Below are positions 1 through 5,405 of a DNA stretch of 7,263 bases, in pieces. The position numbers were made by a program, and so were the translations under genes. Position 1 is the first letter of the stretch; the number at the start of each line of letters is the position of its first letter. Source of the stretch: CBDTYW01 sp965364735 (GTDB lineage: Bacteria > Actinomycetota > Nitriliruptoria > Nitriliruptorales > Nitriliruptoraceae); contig CBDTYW010000191.1 of NCBI GenBank assembly GCA_965364735.1, positions 1 through 7,263 of the forward strand, in the 5' to 3' direction. The notes beneath the pieces were generated by a model. It ran no database searches. It was not told the DNA's origin and was given only the letters and a program-made list of their open reading frames with translations.

Positions 1-2
1 CC

Positions 3-512
3 GCAGCCCCCGACCGTGTCGCTGCCTTCGTCCCGGCGACCGGGCCGGGGCGTTCGCTCCGGATCGCGACGACGAGCGTGATCGTCGACGACGCCGTGGC
101 GTTCGTCGGGACGACGCACCTGTGGCGGCGCGGACTCTCGTTCGACGGCTCCGTCCTGACCGCGGTCTTCGACGAGCGGCTCGACGACGGCCGTCCCGCT
201 GCCGTCGTGACGTTCCGACGAGAGCTCCTCGCCGGTCTCCTCGGCCTGCGCGTCGAGCAGGTCCCCGACGATCCCGGTCACCTCGTCCGGTCACTGCAGG
301 TGCTCGTCCGCGACGGCGGCGGCATGCGCACCGCCGACGACCCGATCAGCGTCACGGATCCGCCCGACCCCGCCACGCCGGCGGCCGAGCTCGACGTCGA
401 CGTCTGGAACCCGGACGGCTCGCGCGGCGACACCTTCAACCCGCTGCGTCACATCGCCGGCCTGAGCGCCCTCGCGTCCGACTCGCTACGCGAGGACCTG
501 CCGACGACGTGA
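3..512 (+). CDS. Phospholipase-D-like domain protein, C-terminal part (5' end outside window)
   Basis: The frame is open from base 3 to a TGA at 510-512 with no stop upstream, so the gene begins before the window; 169 codons are visible. The GTG at 78 lies inside the PLD motif and is not a credible start. Residues 22-39 of the visible part align with the second HKD motif of the phospholipase D superfamily (HxKx4D followed by GS/GT): ATTSVIVDD then FVGTTHLWRRG. The Asp and the GT step are kept, but the catalytic His and Lys positions are Ala and Thr. The segment after it (FDGSVLTAVFDE, then a helix VTFRRELLAGLLG) matches the usual end of PLD-fold proteins. The remaining ~80 residues are acidic and rich in Asp and Pro. 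Family assignment is fairly secure; enzymatic activity is doubtful from this half alone. The gene converges on the next gene with a 15-bp gap. Confidence 0.75.
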   Translation, partial: AAPDRVAAFVPATGPGRSLRIATTSVIVDDAVAFVGTTHLWRRGLSFDGSVLTAVFDERLDDGRPAAVVTFRRELLAGLLGLRVEQVPDDPGHLVRSLQVLVRDGGGMRTADDPISVTDPPDPATPAAELDVDVWNPDGSRGDTFNPLRHIAGLSALASDSLREDLPTT

Positions 513-527
513 CCGCAGCCCGGCTGA

Positions 528-863
528 TCAGGTGGGTGCACCGTCGCCCATGTCCACGCACTCGAAGATGTCGATCACGTGGCTCGGGTCGTTGAGCAAC
601 GGGTGACCGTCCGTCAACGCCGTCGCGCCCGCCAGGTCGTCGGCCTTGACGACGGTGTAGCCGGTCAGGTTCGTGGCGTTGCCCGTGGTGCCGTCCGGCT
701 TGATCGAGGTCGAGATCGAGAACGGCGCGCCACCGTCGACGACCGCGTCGCCGATCTTGCCGTACCAGACACCCCACTCGGCCATGATGGCTTGCTGTGT
801 CTCCGGCGTCATCGCGTCCATGTCCGTCGCGTCGCCGCGGTAGACCATCATGAAGTTCGGCAT
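528..863 (-). CDS. YCII-related (DGPF-type) small protein
   Basis: The 111-residue protein starts MPNFMMVYRG. It has the layout of the YCII/DGPF family, small ferredoxin-like-fold proteins common in actinobacteria and often encoded beside sigma factors. Visible family traits are the first strand (FMMVYRG), a helix with a paired Trp (AEWGVWYGKIG, residues 28-38), a DGG turn (43-45), TGYTVVKADDLAGA (67-80), and the GHPLL motif at 86-90 followed by strand IDIFE. The biochemical role of most members is unknown; some YciI relatives are hydrolase-like, and I do not assign a reaction. An in-frame ATG 15 bp upstream (878) is possible, but an AGGAG ribosome binding site lies correctly placed for the ATG at 863 and inside the longer reading, so 863 is chosen. 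The gene is divergent from the SnoaL-like gene across a 160-bp region. Confidence 0.85.
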   Translation of the reverse strand: MPNFMMVYRGDATDMDAMTPETQQAIMAEWGVWYGKIGDAVVDGGAPFSISTSIKPDGTTGNATNLTGYTVVKADDLAGATALTDGHPLLNDPSHVIDIFECVDMGDGAPT

Positions 864-867
864 CGTG

Positions 868-874
868 CTCTCCT
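868..874 (-). promoter_or_regulatory. Ribosome binding site for the YCII-related gene
   Basis: On the - strand this reads AGGAGAG, with six bases between AGGAG and the ATG at 863. It falls within the alternative longer reading frame that would begin at 878, and so decides the start in favour of 863. Confidence 0.7.
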
Positions 875-898
875 GCATCTCGGTGTTCGGGCGTCATC

Positions 899-922
899 GC
901 TCCGACATGAACACGTCGGAGC
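899..922. promoter_or_regulatory. Perfect 8-bp inverted repeat in a divergent intergenic region (candidate operator)
   Basis: GCTCCGAC (899-906) and GTCGGAGC (915-922) are exact inverted repeats separated by eight bases. They sit 36 bp upstream of the YCII-like start and 101 bp upstream of the SnoaL-like start, in the only non-coding stretch between the two divergent genes. A related but shorter dyad, CCGAC-3 bp-GTCGG, lies at 982-994. No convincing -35/-10 pair was found in this region for either gene. Binding by a dimeric regulator is inferred from position and symmetry only; a transcript hairpin in the 5' leader of one of the genes is the alternative. Confidence 0.4.
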
Positions 923-1023
923 CGCCCGCCTCAACGTGACACGACCCCGGCGCCACGGCCACAGGCATCCCGGGAATGCGTCCGACCGGGTCGGCGTTGC
1001 CGATCGGGTGAACGGGAGCGAAC

Positions 1024-1785
1024 ATGGGAACGCGGCTCGACAACGCCCGCGGCATCTACCTCGAAGGCATCCTCGACGGCGACGTCGAGGCGATCCACCG
1101 GTACGCCGGCAATCGGTACACGCAGCATTCGACGCCCGTCCGGGACGGCACTGCGGGGTTCATCGAGTTCTTCACGCACTTCCTCGAACGCAACCCGGTC
1201 CGGGACATCCGGATCATCCGCGGGTTCGAGGACGGCAACCACGTGTTCCTGCAGGCCTTCCAGGATCTCAACGACGGCGAGTTCCAGTACGTCACGGCGG
1301 ACATCTTCGACACTGACGATTCCGGCAAGCTCATCGAGCACTGGGACATCATCGAGGAGCTCCGCGCCCCGACCGCAGGCGAGCGCACCCAGATCGACGG
1401 GCCGACCGAGCCGACGGACCTGCACCTGACCAACGAGAACAAGCAGCTGGTCGTCCGCTACCTGAACGAGATCCTCGTGGGTGGTGGGCTCGACCGGATC
1501 GGCGGGTTCGTCGCCGAGGACGTCGCCCAGCATCACCCTGACGTCGCCGACGGCCTCGACGCCTACCGCGAACACCTCGACACCACCGCGCAGCGGTACG
1601 TCGAGGTGCACAAGGTCGTCGGCAGCGGCAGCCTCGTCGCCGCGCTGGTCGAACGAGAGCTCGACGGCGCCGCACACGCGACCATTGACCTCTTCCGGAT
1701 CGCCGATGGCAGGATCGCGGAGATGTGGTTGGTGGACGAGGCGATCACGCCCCGTGACAGCTGGGTCAACAGCGGGAAGTTCTGA
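1024..1785 (+). CDS. Tandem SnoaL-like (NTF2-fold) domain protein
   Basis: The 253-residue protein contains two copies of a SnoaL-like NTF2-fold domain, at about residues 5-112 and 138-243. The first copy shows YTQHSTPVRDG (32-42), FIEFF (46-50) and LIEHWDIIEE (103-112). The second shows AQHHPDVADG (168-177), YREHL (181-185) and GRIAEMWLVDE (229-239). The repeated QH...DG...F/Y...H/MW pattern is characteristic of the group described as predicted SnoaL-like aldol-condensation-catalysing enzymes. Single-domain members are usually about 110-140 residues, so this looks like a duplication-fusion; a linker rich in Thr, Pro and charged residues joins the halves. Substrate is unknown and the protein appears cytoplasmic (no signal peptide or membrane segment). 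GGGAG at 1014-1018, five bases before the ATG, supports the start. It is followed 29 bp later by the VOC gene on the same strand and probably leads that operon. Confidence 0.85.
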   Translation: MGTRLDNARGIYLEGILDGDVEAIHRYAGNRYTQHSTPVRDGTAGFIEFFTHFLERNPVRDIRIIRGFEDGNHVFLQAFQDLNDGEFQYVTADIFDTDDSGKLIEHWDIIEELRAPTAGERTQIDGPTEPTDLHLTNENKQLVVRYLNEILVGGGLDRIGGFVAEDVAQHHPDVADGLDAYREHLDTTAQRYVEVHKVVGSGSLVAALVERELDGAAHATIDLFRIADGRIAEMWLVDEAITPRDSWVNSGKF

Positions 1786-1814
1786 CCCGCGCAGGCCACC
1801 ATGGCGGCGCACCC

Positions 1815-2183
1815 ATGACCGGAGCCCACTTGATCCGCCGCGTCGTCCCCGATCGCGCGACCGCCGACATCGACGGTGAGCGTGACTTCTTCGCCGACGT
1901 CGTGGGGATGCAGGTGGCGATGGATCAGGGTTGGGTCGTGACCCTGGTGTCGCCGACCAACCCCACCGCACAGGTGACGCTGCTCACCCGCGAGGCCACG
2001 GCCTCGGTGATCCCGGACATGAGCATCGAGGTCGACGACGTCGACGCGGTCCACGACCGCGCCGTCGGCGCCGGTCGTGAGATCGTGCACCCGCTCACCG
2101 ACGAGTCCTGGGGCGTCCGGCGGTTCTTCGTCCGCTCCCCCGACGGCACGATCGTCAACATCCTCTCCCACGGAGACAGCTGA
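1815..2183 (+). CDS. VOC-superfamily (glyoxalase/bleomycin-resistance fold) protein
   Basis: The 122-residue protein has the single vicinal-oxygen-chelate module pair typical of small VOC proteins. It shows a helix DIDGERDFFADVVGMQV (18-34) of the 'x-x-FY-x-x-vLGm' type, an IEVDDVDAVHDRAVGAG strand-helix (71-87), and a terminal FFVRSPDGTIVNILSH (104-119). In metal-dependent members the last strand after DPDG carries a Glu ligand; here the aligned residue is Asn115, so metal-dependent catalysis is uncertain and a ligand-binding role is possible. No clear ribosome binding site precedes the ATG; translation may depend on the upstream gene. The TGA overlaps the start of the methyltransferase gene (TGATG at 2181-2185), which indicates translational coupling. 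Substrate is unknown. Confidence 0.85.
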   Translation: MTGAHLIRRVVPDRATADIDGERDFFADVVGMQVAMDQGWVVTLVSPTNPTAQVTLLTREATASVIPDMSIEVDDVDAVHDRAVGAGREIVHPLTDESWGVRRFFVRSPDGTIVNILSHGDS

Positions 2184-2476
2184 TGAGCACGCACGACGGC
2201 CACGACCACCAGCACGACCATCAGCAGGGCGAGCGGTCCGACCAGGAGTTCTGGGACGAGGTCTACCGCCAGGACGGCGACGCACCGATGTGGTCCGGCG
2301 AGCCGAACGGGACGCTGGTCGCGGAGGTCGCTGACCTTCCGCCGGGCACCGCGCTCGACGTGGGGAGCGGTGAGGGCGCGGACGCGGTGTGGCTCGCGAA
2401 GCGAGGCTGGACGGTGACCGGGGTGGAGCCCTCCACCACGGCGGTCGCCCGTGCCCGGCGAAGGACGGCAGCGTGA
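2183..2476 (+). CDS. Truncated His-rich class I SAM-dependent methyltransferase (N-terminal part only)
   Basis: The 97-residue protein begins with a His-rich stretch (five His within residues 4-13). It continues with FWDEVY (23-28), MWSGEPNGTLVAEVADLPPG (36-55) and SAM-binding motif I, LDVGSGEGADAVWLAKRGW (58-76). It ends just after the strand-2 acidic position (VEPS, 81-84) at ARRRTAA. Full members of this TehB-like group are about 200 residues, so roughly the C-terminal half, including the rest of the SAM pocket and the substrate region, is missing. The ending is precise: the stop overlaps the next gene's GTG (GTGA, 2473-2476), and the next gene's AAGGA lies in its last codons. A start signal GGAG (2172-2175) and the 1-base overlap with the VOC stop look functional. 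Methyl transfer by this fragment is unlikely; the remnant may persist because it keeps translation running into the next gene. It could equally be scored as a pseudogene. Confidence 0.75.
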   Translation: MSTHDGHDHQHDHQQGERSDQEFWDEVYRQDGDAPMWSGEPNGTLVAEVADLPPGTALDVGSGEGADAVWLAKRGWTVTGVEPSTTAVARARRRTAA

Positions 2477-2853
2477 ACGCCCGGCAGCGCGCTCTGGCCG
2501 ACGTCCGACGAATCGCTCTGGCGCTGCCCGAGGCCACCGAGCGCGAGAGCCACGGAGCACCGAGCTGGTTCGTCCGTCAGCGTCCGCAGTTCGCGACGTT
2601 CTGCACCGGGGAGTACGCGACCAAGGGCGGCGAGTTCGGGATCTGGTGCGCTGCACCGGAAGGAGTGCAGGCGGAGATCGTCGCCGCCGAGCCCGAGCGC
2701 TTCTTCGTCCCTCCCTACGTCGGCGGACGTGGCTGGCTCGGGCTTCGGCTGGACATCTCCCCGGACTCCGACGAGCTCGCGTCCGTGCTCGCCGACGCGT
2801 TCCGGACCGTCGCGCCGAAGTTCCTGAGCCAGCAGATCGATGGGGGCGCCTGA
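2473..2853 (+). CDS. MmcQ/YjbR-family protein
   Basis: The 126-residue protein matches the MmcQ/YjbR family (CyaY-like fold, often labelled DNA-binding). It has ALALPEATERESHGAPSWFVR (15-35), a strand with GIWC (56-59), the hallmark ERFFVPPYVGGRGWLGLRLD (75-94), and a C-terminal helix DELASVLADAFRTVAPKFL. Family length is about 115-130 residues, so it is complete. A longer in-frame reading from 2389 would only add sequence that is out-of-frame methyltransferase. The GTG at 2473 is chosen because AAGGA (2461-2465) sits seven bases upstream, the conserved N-terminal helix follows, and the start overlaps the methyltransferase stop by four bases. Cellular role is not established for most members. 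It ends 17 bp before the convergent regulator gene, with no obvious terminator hairpin between. Confidence 0.88.
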   Translation: MNARQRALADVRRIALALPEATERESHGAPSWFVRQRPQFATFCTGEYATKGGEFGIWCAAPEGVQAEIVAAEPERFFVPPYVGGRGWLGLRLDISPDSDELASVLADAFRTVAPKFLSQQIDGGA

Positions 2854-2870
2854 TCCGTCGGCGACGTGGC

Positions 2871-3197
2871 TCAGACCAGCGCGTCAGGGTCCGCGACGGA
2901 CTCGGACGGGACGGCGGCAACGAGCTCGCGGAGGGCTGCCACGTGTGAGTCGTACGCGCGACGCCCCGGTTTCGTGACGCGGTACCAGGTGCGGCCGGTC
3001 GGGCCTCCCCCGGTCTTCTTCACGGTGAGGTGCCCGGCCGATTCGAGCGCGGCGCACTGCTTCGACAGGTCCGACGCGGACAGGTCCAACCGTTCGCGGA
3101 GGTACGCGGACTCGACCCACTCGGCAGCGGCCAACATGGCCGCGATCGCGAGGCGCTTGGGGTTGGTGAAGGCTGCGTCGAGGTCCGCGAGGCTCAC
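2871..3197 (-). CDS. Winged-helix transcriptional regulator
   Basis: The 108-residue protein has a single winged-helix domain of the HTH_34/MarR-like type common in actinobacteria. It shows DAAFTNPKRLAIAAMLAAAEWVESAYLRERLDLS up to residue 40, a recognition helix ASDLSKQCAALESAG (41-55), and a wing HLTVKKTGGGPTGRTWYRVT (56-75), then a C-terminal helix (about 78-95). The family typically represses its own operon. The GTG start at 3197 is chosen because it makes a four-base overlap (GTGA, 3194-3197) with the stop of the upstream membrane-protein gene, and the conserved domain starts within a few residues; there is no independent ribosome binding site, which suggests translational coupling. The open frame upstream of 3197 is only the shadow of the membrane-protein gene. 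The likely target is the dyad at 3701-3751 in the operon promoter (inference). Confidence 0.87.
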   Translation of the reverse strand: MSLADLDAAFTNPKRLAIAAMLAAAEWVESAYLRERLDLSASDLSKQCAALESAGHLTVKKTGGGPTGRTWYRVTKPGRRAYDSHVAALRELVAAVPSESVADPDALV

Positions 3198-3682
3198 GAC
3201 CGACCAGCGGAGCGGATCCGCTCCGCTGCTTCGATCCAGCGGCCGTCGGCGTACTTCCCGCCGAGGACGGTCAGGGCCCCGATCAGCGTCCCGACGATCG
3301 TGAACCGCGGTGGTCCGTCCATCAGGAGCAAGGCCACGCCCGTGCCCGCTGATGTCACGACGCCTCCGGCGATCGCGAACACCAGGACCTGGTTGCGCAG
3401 CTCCGCGGGGAGTCGCGAGAGCCTCGCCTGACTGCCACGCTGCCGCTGCAGAATCCCGATGATCACCCCGATGGCGAGGGCGTACAGGATGGAGCTCAGC
3501 ACCACCCAGGGCGAGCCGCCGACCACGTCGAAGCTCGCGAAGAAGAGGAACGCAGCCCCGCCGATCGTGGGCCACAGCCAGCCCGGGTTGGGCCGGGTGT
3601 CCGCGAGCACGTCGAGCTCAGCTGCACGGGCGGCGTCGAGCGCAGTCAGGGCCTCGGCGGGTGAAGGGGTGGTCTGGTTCAT
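3194..3682 (-). CDS. Four-helix membrane protein co-transcribed with the winged-helix regulator
   Basis: The 162-residue protein has a ~33-residue polar N-terminus and four predicted membrane segments at about 35-53, 58-78, 99-120 and 127-143. A basic cytoplasmic loop (QRQRGSQARLSRLPAELRNQ, 79-98) lies between the second and third helices, followed by a charged tail. No cleaved signal peptide or catalytic motif is visible. A small multi-helix membrane protein paired with this class of winged-helix regulator is a common actinobacterial arrangement, and a transport, sensing or stress role is possible but unproven. The ATG at 3682 is preceded by GGAGA (3689-3693) with six bases spacing. The gene is first in the operon, 37 bp from the -10 box; its stop overlaps the regulator start. 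Confidence 0.83.
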   Translation of the reverse strand: MNQTTPSPAEALTALDAARAAELDVLADTRPNPGWLWPTIGGAAFLFFASFDVVGGSPWVVLSSILYALAIGVIIGILQRQRGSQARLSRLPAELRNQVLVFAIAGGVVTSAGTGVALLLMDGPPRFTIVGTLIGALTVLGGKYADGRWIEAAERIRSAGRS

Positions 3683-3700
3683 GGCCGGTCTCCGATCGCG

Positions 3701-3751
3701 GTACTTTCCAGTTCGGAAAACATAGCCGATGCTTTCCGACTTGGCAAGTAC
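3701..3751. promoter_or_regulatory. 51-bp symmetric double operator over the membrane protein/regulator promoter
   Basis: Two 23-bp imperfect palindromes, each a 9-bp half-site, five bases, then an inverted half-site, lie at 3701-3723 and 3729-3751 with centres 28 bp apart. Written in one orientation the four half-sites are GTACTTTCC, ATGTTTTCC, ATGCTTTCC and GTACTTGCC. The whole block is also symmetric about base 3726, with 20 of 25 base pairs complementary: outer half-sites match each other 8/9, and inner half-sites 8/9. The block covers the -35 and -10 boxes of the - strand promoter, so binding here should block RNA polymerase. The winged-helix regulator encoded in the same operon is the natural candidate ligand (inference). 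Confidence 0.75.
3719..3747 (-). promoter_or_regulatory. Sigma-70-type promoter of the membrane protein/regulator operon
   Basis: On the - strand, TTGCCA (3742-3747; five of six consensus -35 bases) is followed after exactly 17 bases by TATGTT (3719-3724; four of six -10 bases). Transcription would begin near 3711-3713, giving a leader of about 30 bases with GGAGA ahead of the ATG at 3682. The region is locally A/T-rich compared with the surroundings. Confidence 0.65.
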
Positions 3752-3763
3752 TTCTCGGACCGC

Positions 3764-4714
3764 TCAGCGTGCAGGCCCCCTGAGGGTCACCTCGACGCGG
3801 CCGCCGACGTTGACGGCCGCTCGGGTGCAGCCAGCCTCGTCCTCCTCGACCTCCACGATCACGACCGCGTCAACCTGCAGACCAGCATCCGCCGCCAGAC
3901 CGCGGGCAACGTCCCCTGCGGCTCCGACCGCGAGGCAGTCCTCGCCCAGCGCCGCGTCGAGGTCGCGAGCGAAGACCAGGTGCGGCGCGACGGCGCGAGC
4001 CACCAGCGCCTCGATCGGGATCAGGGCCACCGTCCTGTCAGCTGGGTCGAGCACGAAGTAGCTGCAGGTCTCGACGCCGTCCGCCTCCCCGCGCTCAGCG
4101 AAGACCGTCCAGTCGTCGAGCCCGAGCCGCGACAGCTCGCGCACGGTGATGTCGCGAGCCGACGCGAGCGTCGTGCACGTGGACCGCAGCCCTTCAGCGC
4201 TGTCGTCCAGCGCGGCCGCGAGCTCGATGACCGACAGGTCCTGCGCAGGACCGGGATCGAGTCGTGTCCATCCCGGCGACACCTGCGCGCCCTCGCTGAC
4301 CACGATGATGCCACCGGCACCGGTGTCGTACGCGACGAGCGACGTCGCGGGGTCGCCCTGCTGCGCGAAGTGCGCTGCGCAGTCGCGGACGGGATCGCCC
4401 GTGACCGCGTTGACCACGCTGACCGCCCCGTCGGGTGTTTGGCATCCGACGCCAGCCGAGTCCGACCTGAAGAGCCCTGCGGCGCCAGCTGCAGCGGCCA
4501 CACCGACCGAGGCGGCAGCCGCCGCGAGGACGAAGGTCCGCCGGGGCCGCCCCACACGTGATCGCCGGGACACCGGGCGGTCGATGGGCACGGACAGGAT
4601 CTCATCGAACAGGACGTGCTTCGCACGCAGATCTGATCGGATGGCTGCCTGCTCGTCGGTCTCGAGCGGAAGCTGACCGATGGCCTCGTCGGTCGGGTGC
4701 GGGGAACGGTTCAC
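3764..4714 (-). CDS. Single-pass membrane protein downstream of an ECF sigma factor (putative sigma regulator)
   Basis: The 316-residue protein has a ~50-residue charged N-terminal cytoplasmic part (including DEAIGQLPLETDEQAAIRSDLRAKHVLFDEIL, cut here by position 9-40), a basic stretch RRSRVGRPRRT (50-60), and one Ala-rich membrane segment (about 61-82). A long, acidic, Cys-containing outer domain follows (83-316). This is the topology of membrane-anchored anti-sigma factors and of related 'conserved hypothetical' partners, but no zinc-binding anti-sigma HxxxCxxC motif is visible, so the anti-sigma role rests on gene order and topology. The GTG start at 4714 overlaps the sigma factor stop (GTGA, 4711-4714), with AAGGA at 4721-4725 six bases upstream; a longer in-frame reading to 4906 is only sigma-gene shadow. 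It ends 17 bp before the -35 box of the next operon. Ligand or signal sensed outside is unknown. Confidence 0.75.
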   Translation of the reverse strand: MNRSPHPTDEAIGQLPLETDEQAAIRSDLRAKHVLFDEILSVPIDRPVSRRSRVGRPRRTFVLAAAAASVGVAAAAGAAGLFRSDSAGVGCQTPDGAVSVVNAVTGDPVRDCAAHFAQQGDPATSLVAYDTGAGGIIVVSEGAQVSPGWTRLDPGPAQDLSVIELAAALDDSAEGLRSTCTTLASARDITVRELSRLGLDDWTVFAERGEADGVETCSYFVLDPADRTVALIPIEALVARAVAPHLVFARDLDAALGEDCLAVGAAGDVARGLAADAGLQVDAVVIVEVEEDEAGCTRAAVNVGGRVEVTLRGPAR

Positions 4715-5316
4715 ATCACGTCCTTCACTTCGGGGCGGGCAGCGGCCCGTCTGCCTTCCACGTGTCCGGGCGACCCGTCCTGTTGCAGTCCTTCTGCAGC
4801 GAGCGATCTCGCGAAGCGCTGCCGTGCCCGGTGCAGCCGCACGCGGGCCGTGCTCGGCGTGCACCCGAGCACCTCTGCCATCTCCGCGGCGTCGAGGCCC
4901 TCCCACCCGACCAGCAGGAGCAGCTCACGATCGTTCGCCGCCAGTCGCGCGAACGCCGTCGCGACTGCCGACCTGTCCGGGCCGTCACCGGGCAACGCGG
5001 GGTGTTCGGGCGGAGGCGCGAGCCCGCGCAGCTTGCTTGTGAGGTTGCGATGCCGGCCCATGCTGCGGTGATGGTTTCCGAGCGTGCGTCGCGCGACCCC
5101 GTACAGCCACAGACGAGCGCGATCCCCGTCGGGGATCTCATCGATCCTGCGCCATGCGACCAAGAACGTGTCGCTCACGACGTCGAGCGCGGCTTCGTTC
5201 GCGTCGGTCCGCCGTCGCGCATAGCCGAGGATCCGCGCGTGGTTGGCCTCGTAGATCTCGCGGAACCGTGCACGACGACGATCGTCGATCTCAGCCGCTT
5301 GGCGGTCGGGCGACAA
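4711..5316 (-). CDS. ECF-type RNA polymerase sigma factor
   Basis: With the TTG start the protein has 201 residues and carries only regions 2 and 4, as in extracytoplasmic-function sigma factors. Region 2 spans about 18-85: FREIYEANHARILGYARRR, then DVVSDTFLVAWRRIDEIPD (45-63) and RLWLYGVARRTLGNHHRS (68-85). Region 4 spans about 115-172, with the helix-turn-helix LDAAEMAEVLGCTPSTARVRLHRAR (141-165; key residues A144, G151, S155, R158, H162, R163). No C-terminal extension domain is present. It would direct RNA polymerase to a small regulon, probably controlled by the membrane protein encoded immediately downstream, with which it overlaps by four bases. The frame is open up to a GTG at 5442, but the extra ~40 residues are not sigma-like and would overlap the ATPase remnant. 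A GTG at 5337 (208 residues) is the main alternative to the chosen TTG. Confidence 0.85.
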   Translation of the reverse strand: MSPDRQAAEIDDRRRARFREIYEANHARILGYARRRTDANEAALDVVSDTFLVAWRRIDEIPDGDRARLWLYGVARRTLGNHHRSMGRHRNLTSKLRGLAPPPEHPALPGDGPDRSAVATAFARLAANDRELLLLVGWEGLDAAEMAEVLGCTPSTARVRLHRARQRFARSLAAEGLQQDGSPGHVEGRRAAARPEVKDVM

Positions 5317-5322
5317 CAGACG

Positions 5323-5328
5323 CTCCTC
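5323..5328 (-). promoter_or_regulatory. Ribosome binding site supporting a TTG start for the sigma factor
   Basis: GAGGAG on the - strand lies six bases upstream of the TTG at 5316. It is the strongest such site in the region; the competing GTG at 5337 has only a GGGG run three bases away. It is the reason for choosing the shorter sigma factor. Confidence 0.5.
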
Positions 5329-5405
5329 GGTGGGCACGGACCCCGTGACGATCGAAGCCCTCGCCCTGCACGTGTCCAGCACGGGCCGACCGTTACCGGT
5401 GCCCA

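Noticed and set aside
931..1971. Long - strand open frame (346 codons) opposite the SnoaL-like gene
   Set aside because: Low-complexity Arg/Pro/Asp/Val composition, no recognisable domain, and it spans the intergenic gap and two well-supported + strand genes; typical high-GC shadow frame.
2389..2472. N-terminal extension of the MmcQ/YjbR gene from an upstream ATG
   Set aside because: The extension is the methyltransferase sequence read in another frame; the GTG at 2473 has a well-placed ribosome binding site and begins the conserved domain.
1563..2920. Long - strand open frames opposite the VOC, methyltransferase and MmcQ genes
   Set aside because: Arg/Ala/Gly/Pro-rich with no domain; the + strand genes show conserved motifs, start signals and coupled overlaps.
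3198..3575. N-terminal extension of the winged-helix gene
   Set aside because: It is the membrane-protein gene in another frame; the GTGA overlap at 3194-3197 gives the natural start.
3705..3733. Possible + strand promoter mirrored by the dyad at 3701-3751
   Set aside because: The mirrored boxes (TTTCCA and GATGCT) are poor matches to consensus, and no + strand gene lies downstream.
5389..5400. Short dyad ACCG-TTAC-CGGT with a GGTAAC element as a possible ECF -35 upstream of the sigma factor
   Set aside because: No CGTC-type -10 element at 16-17 bases, and four-base arms are expected by chance in GC-rich DNA.
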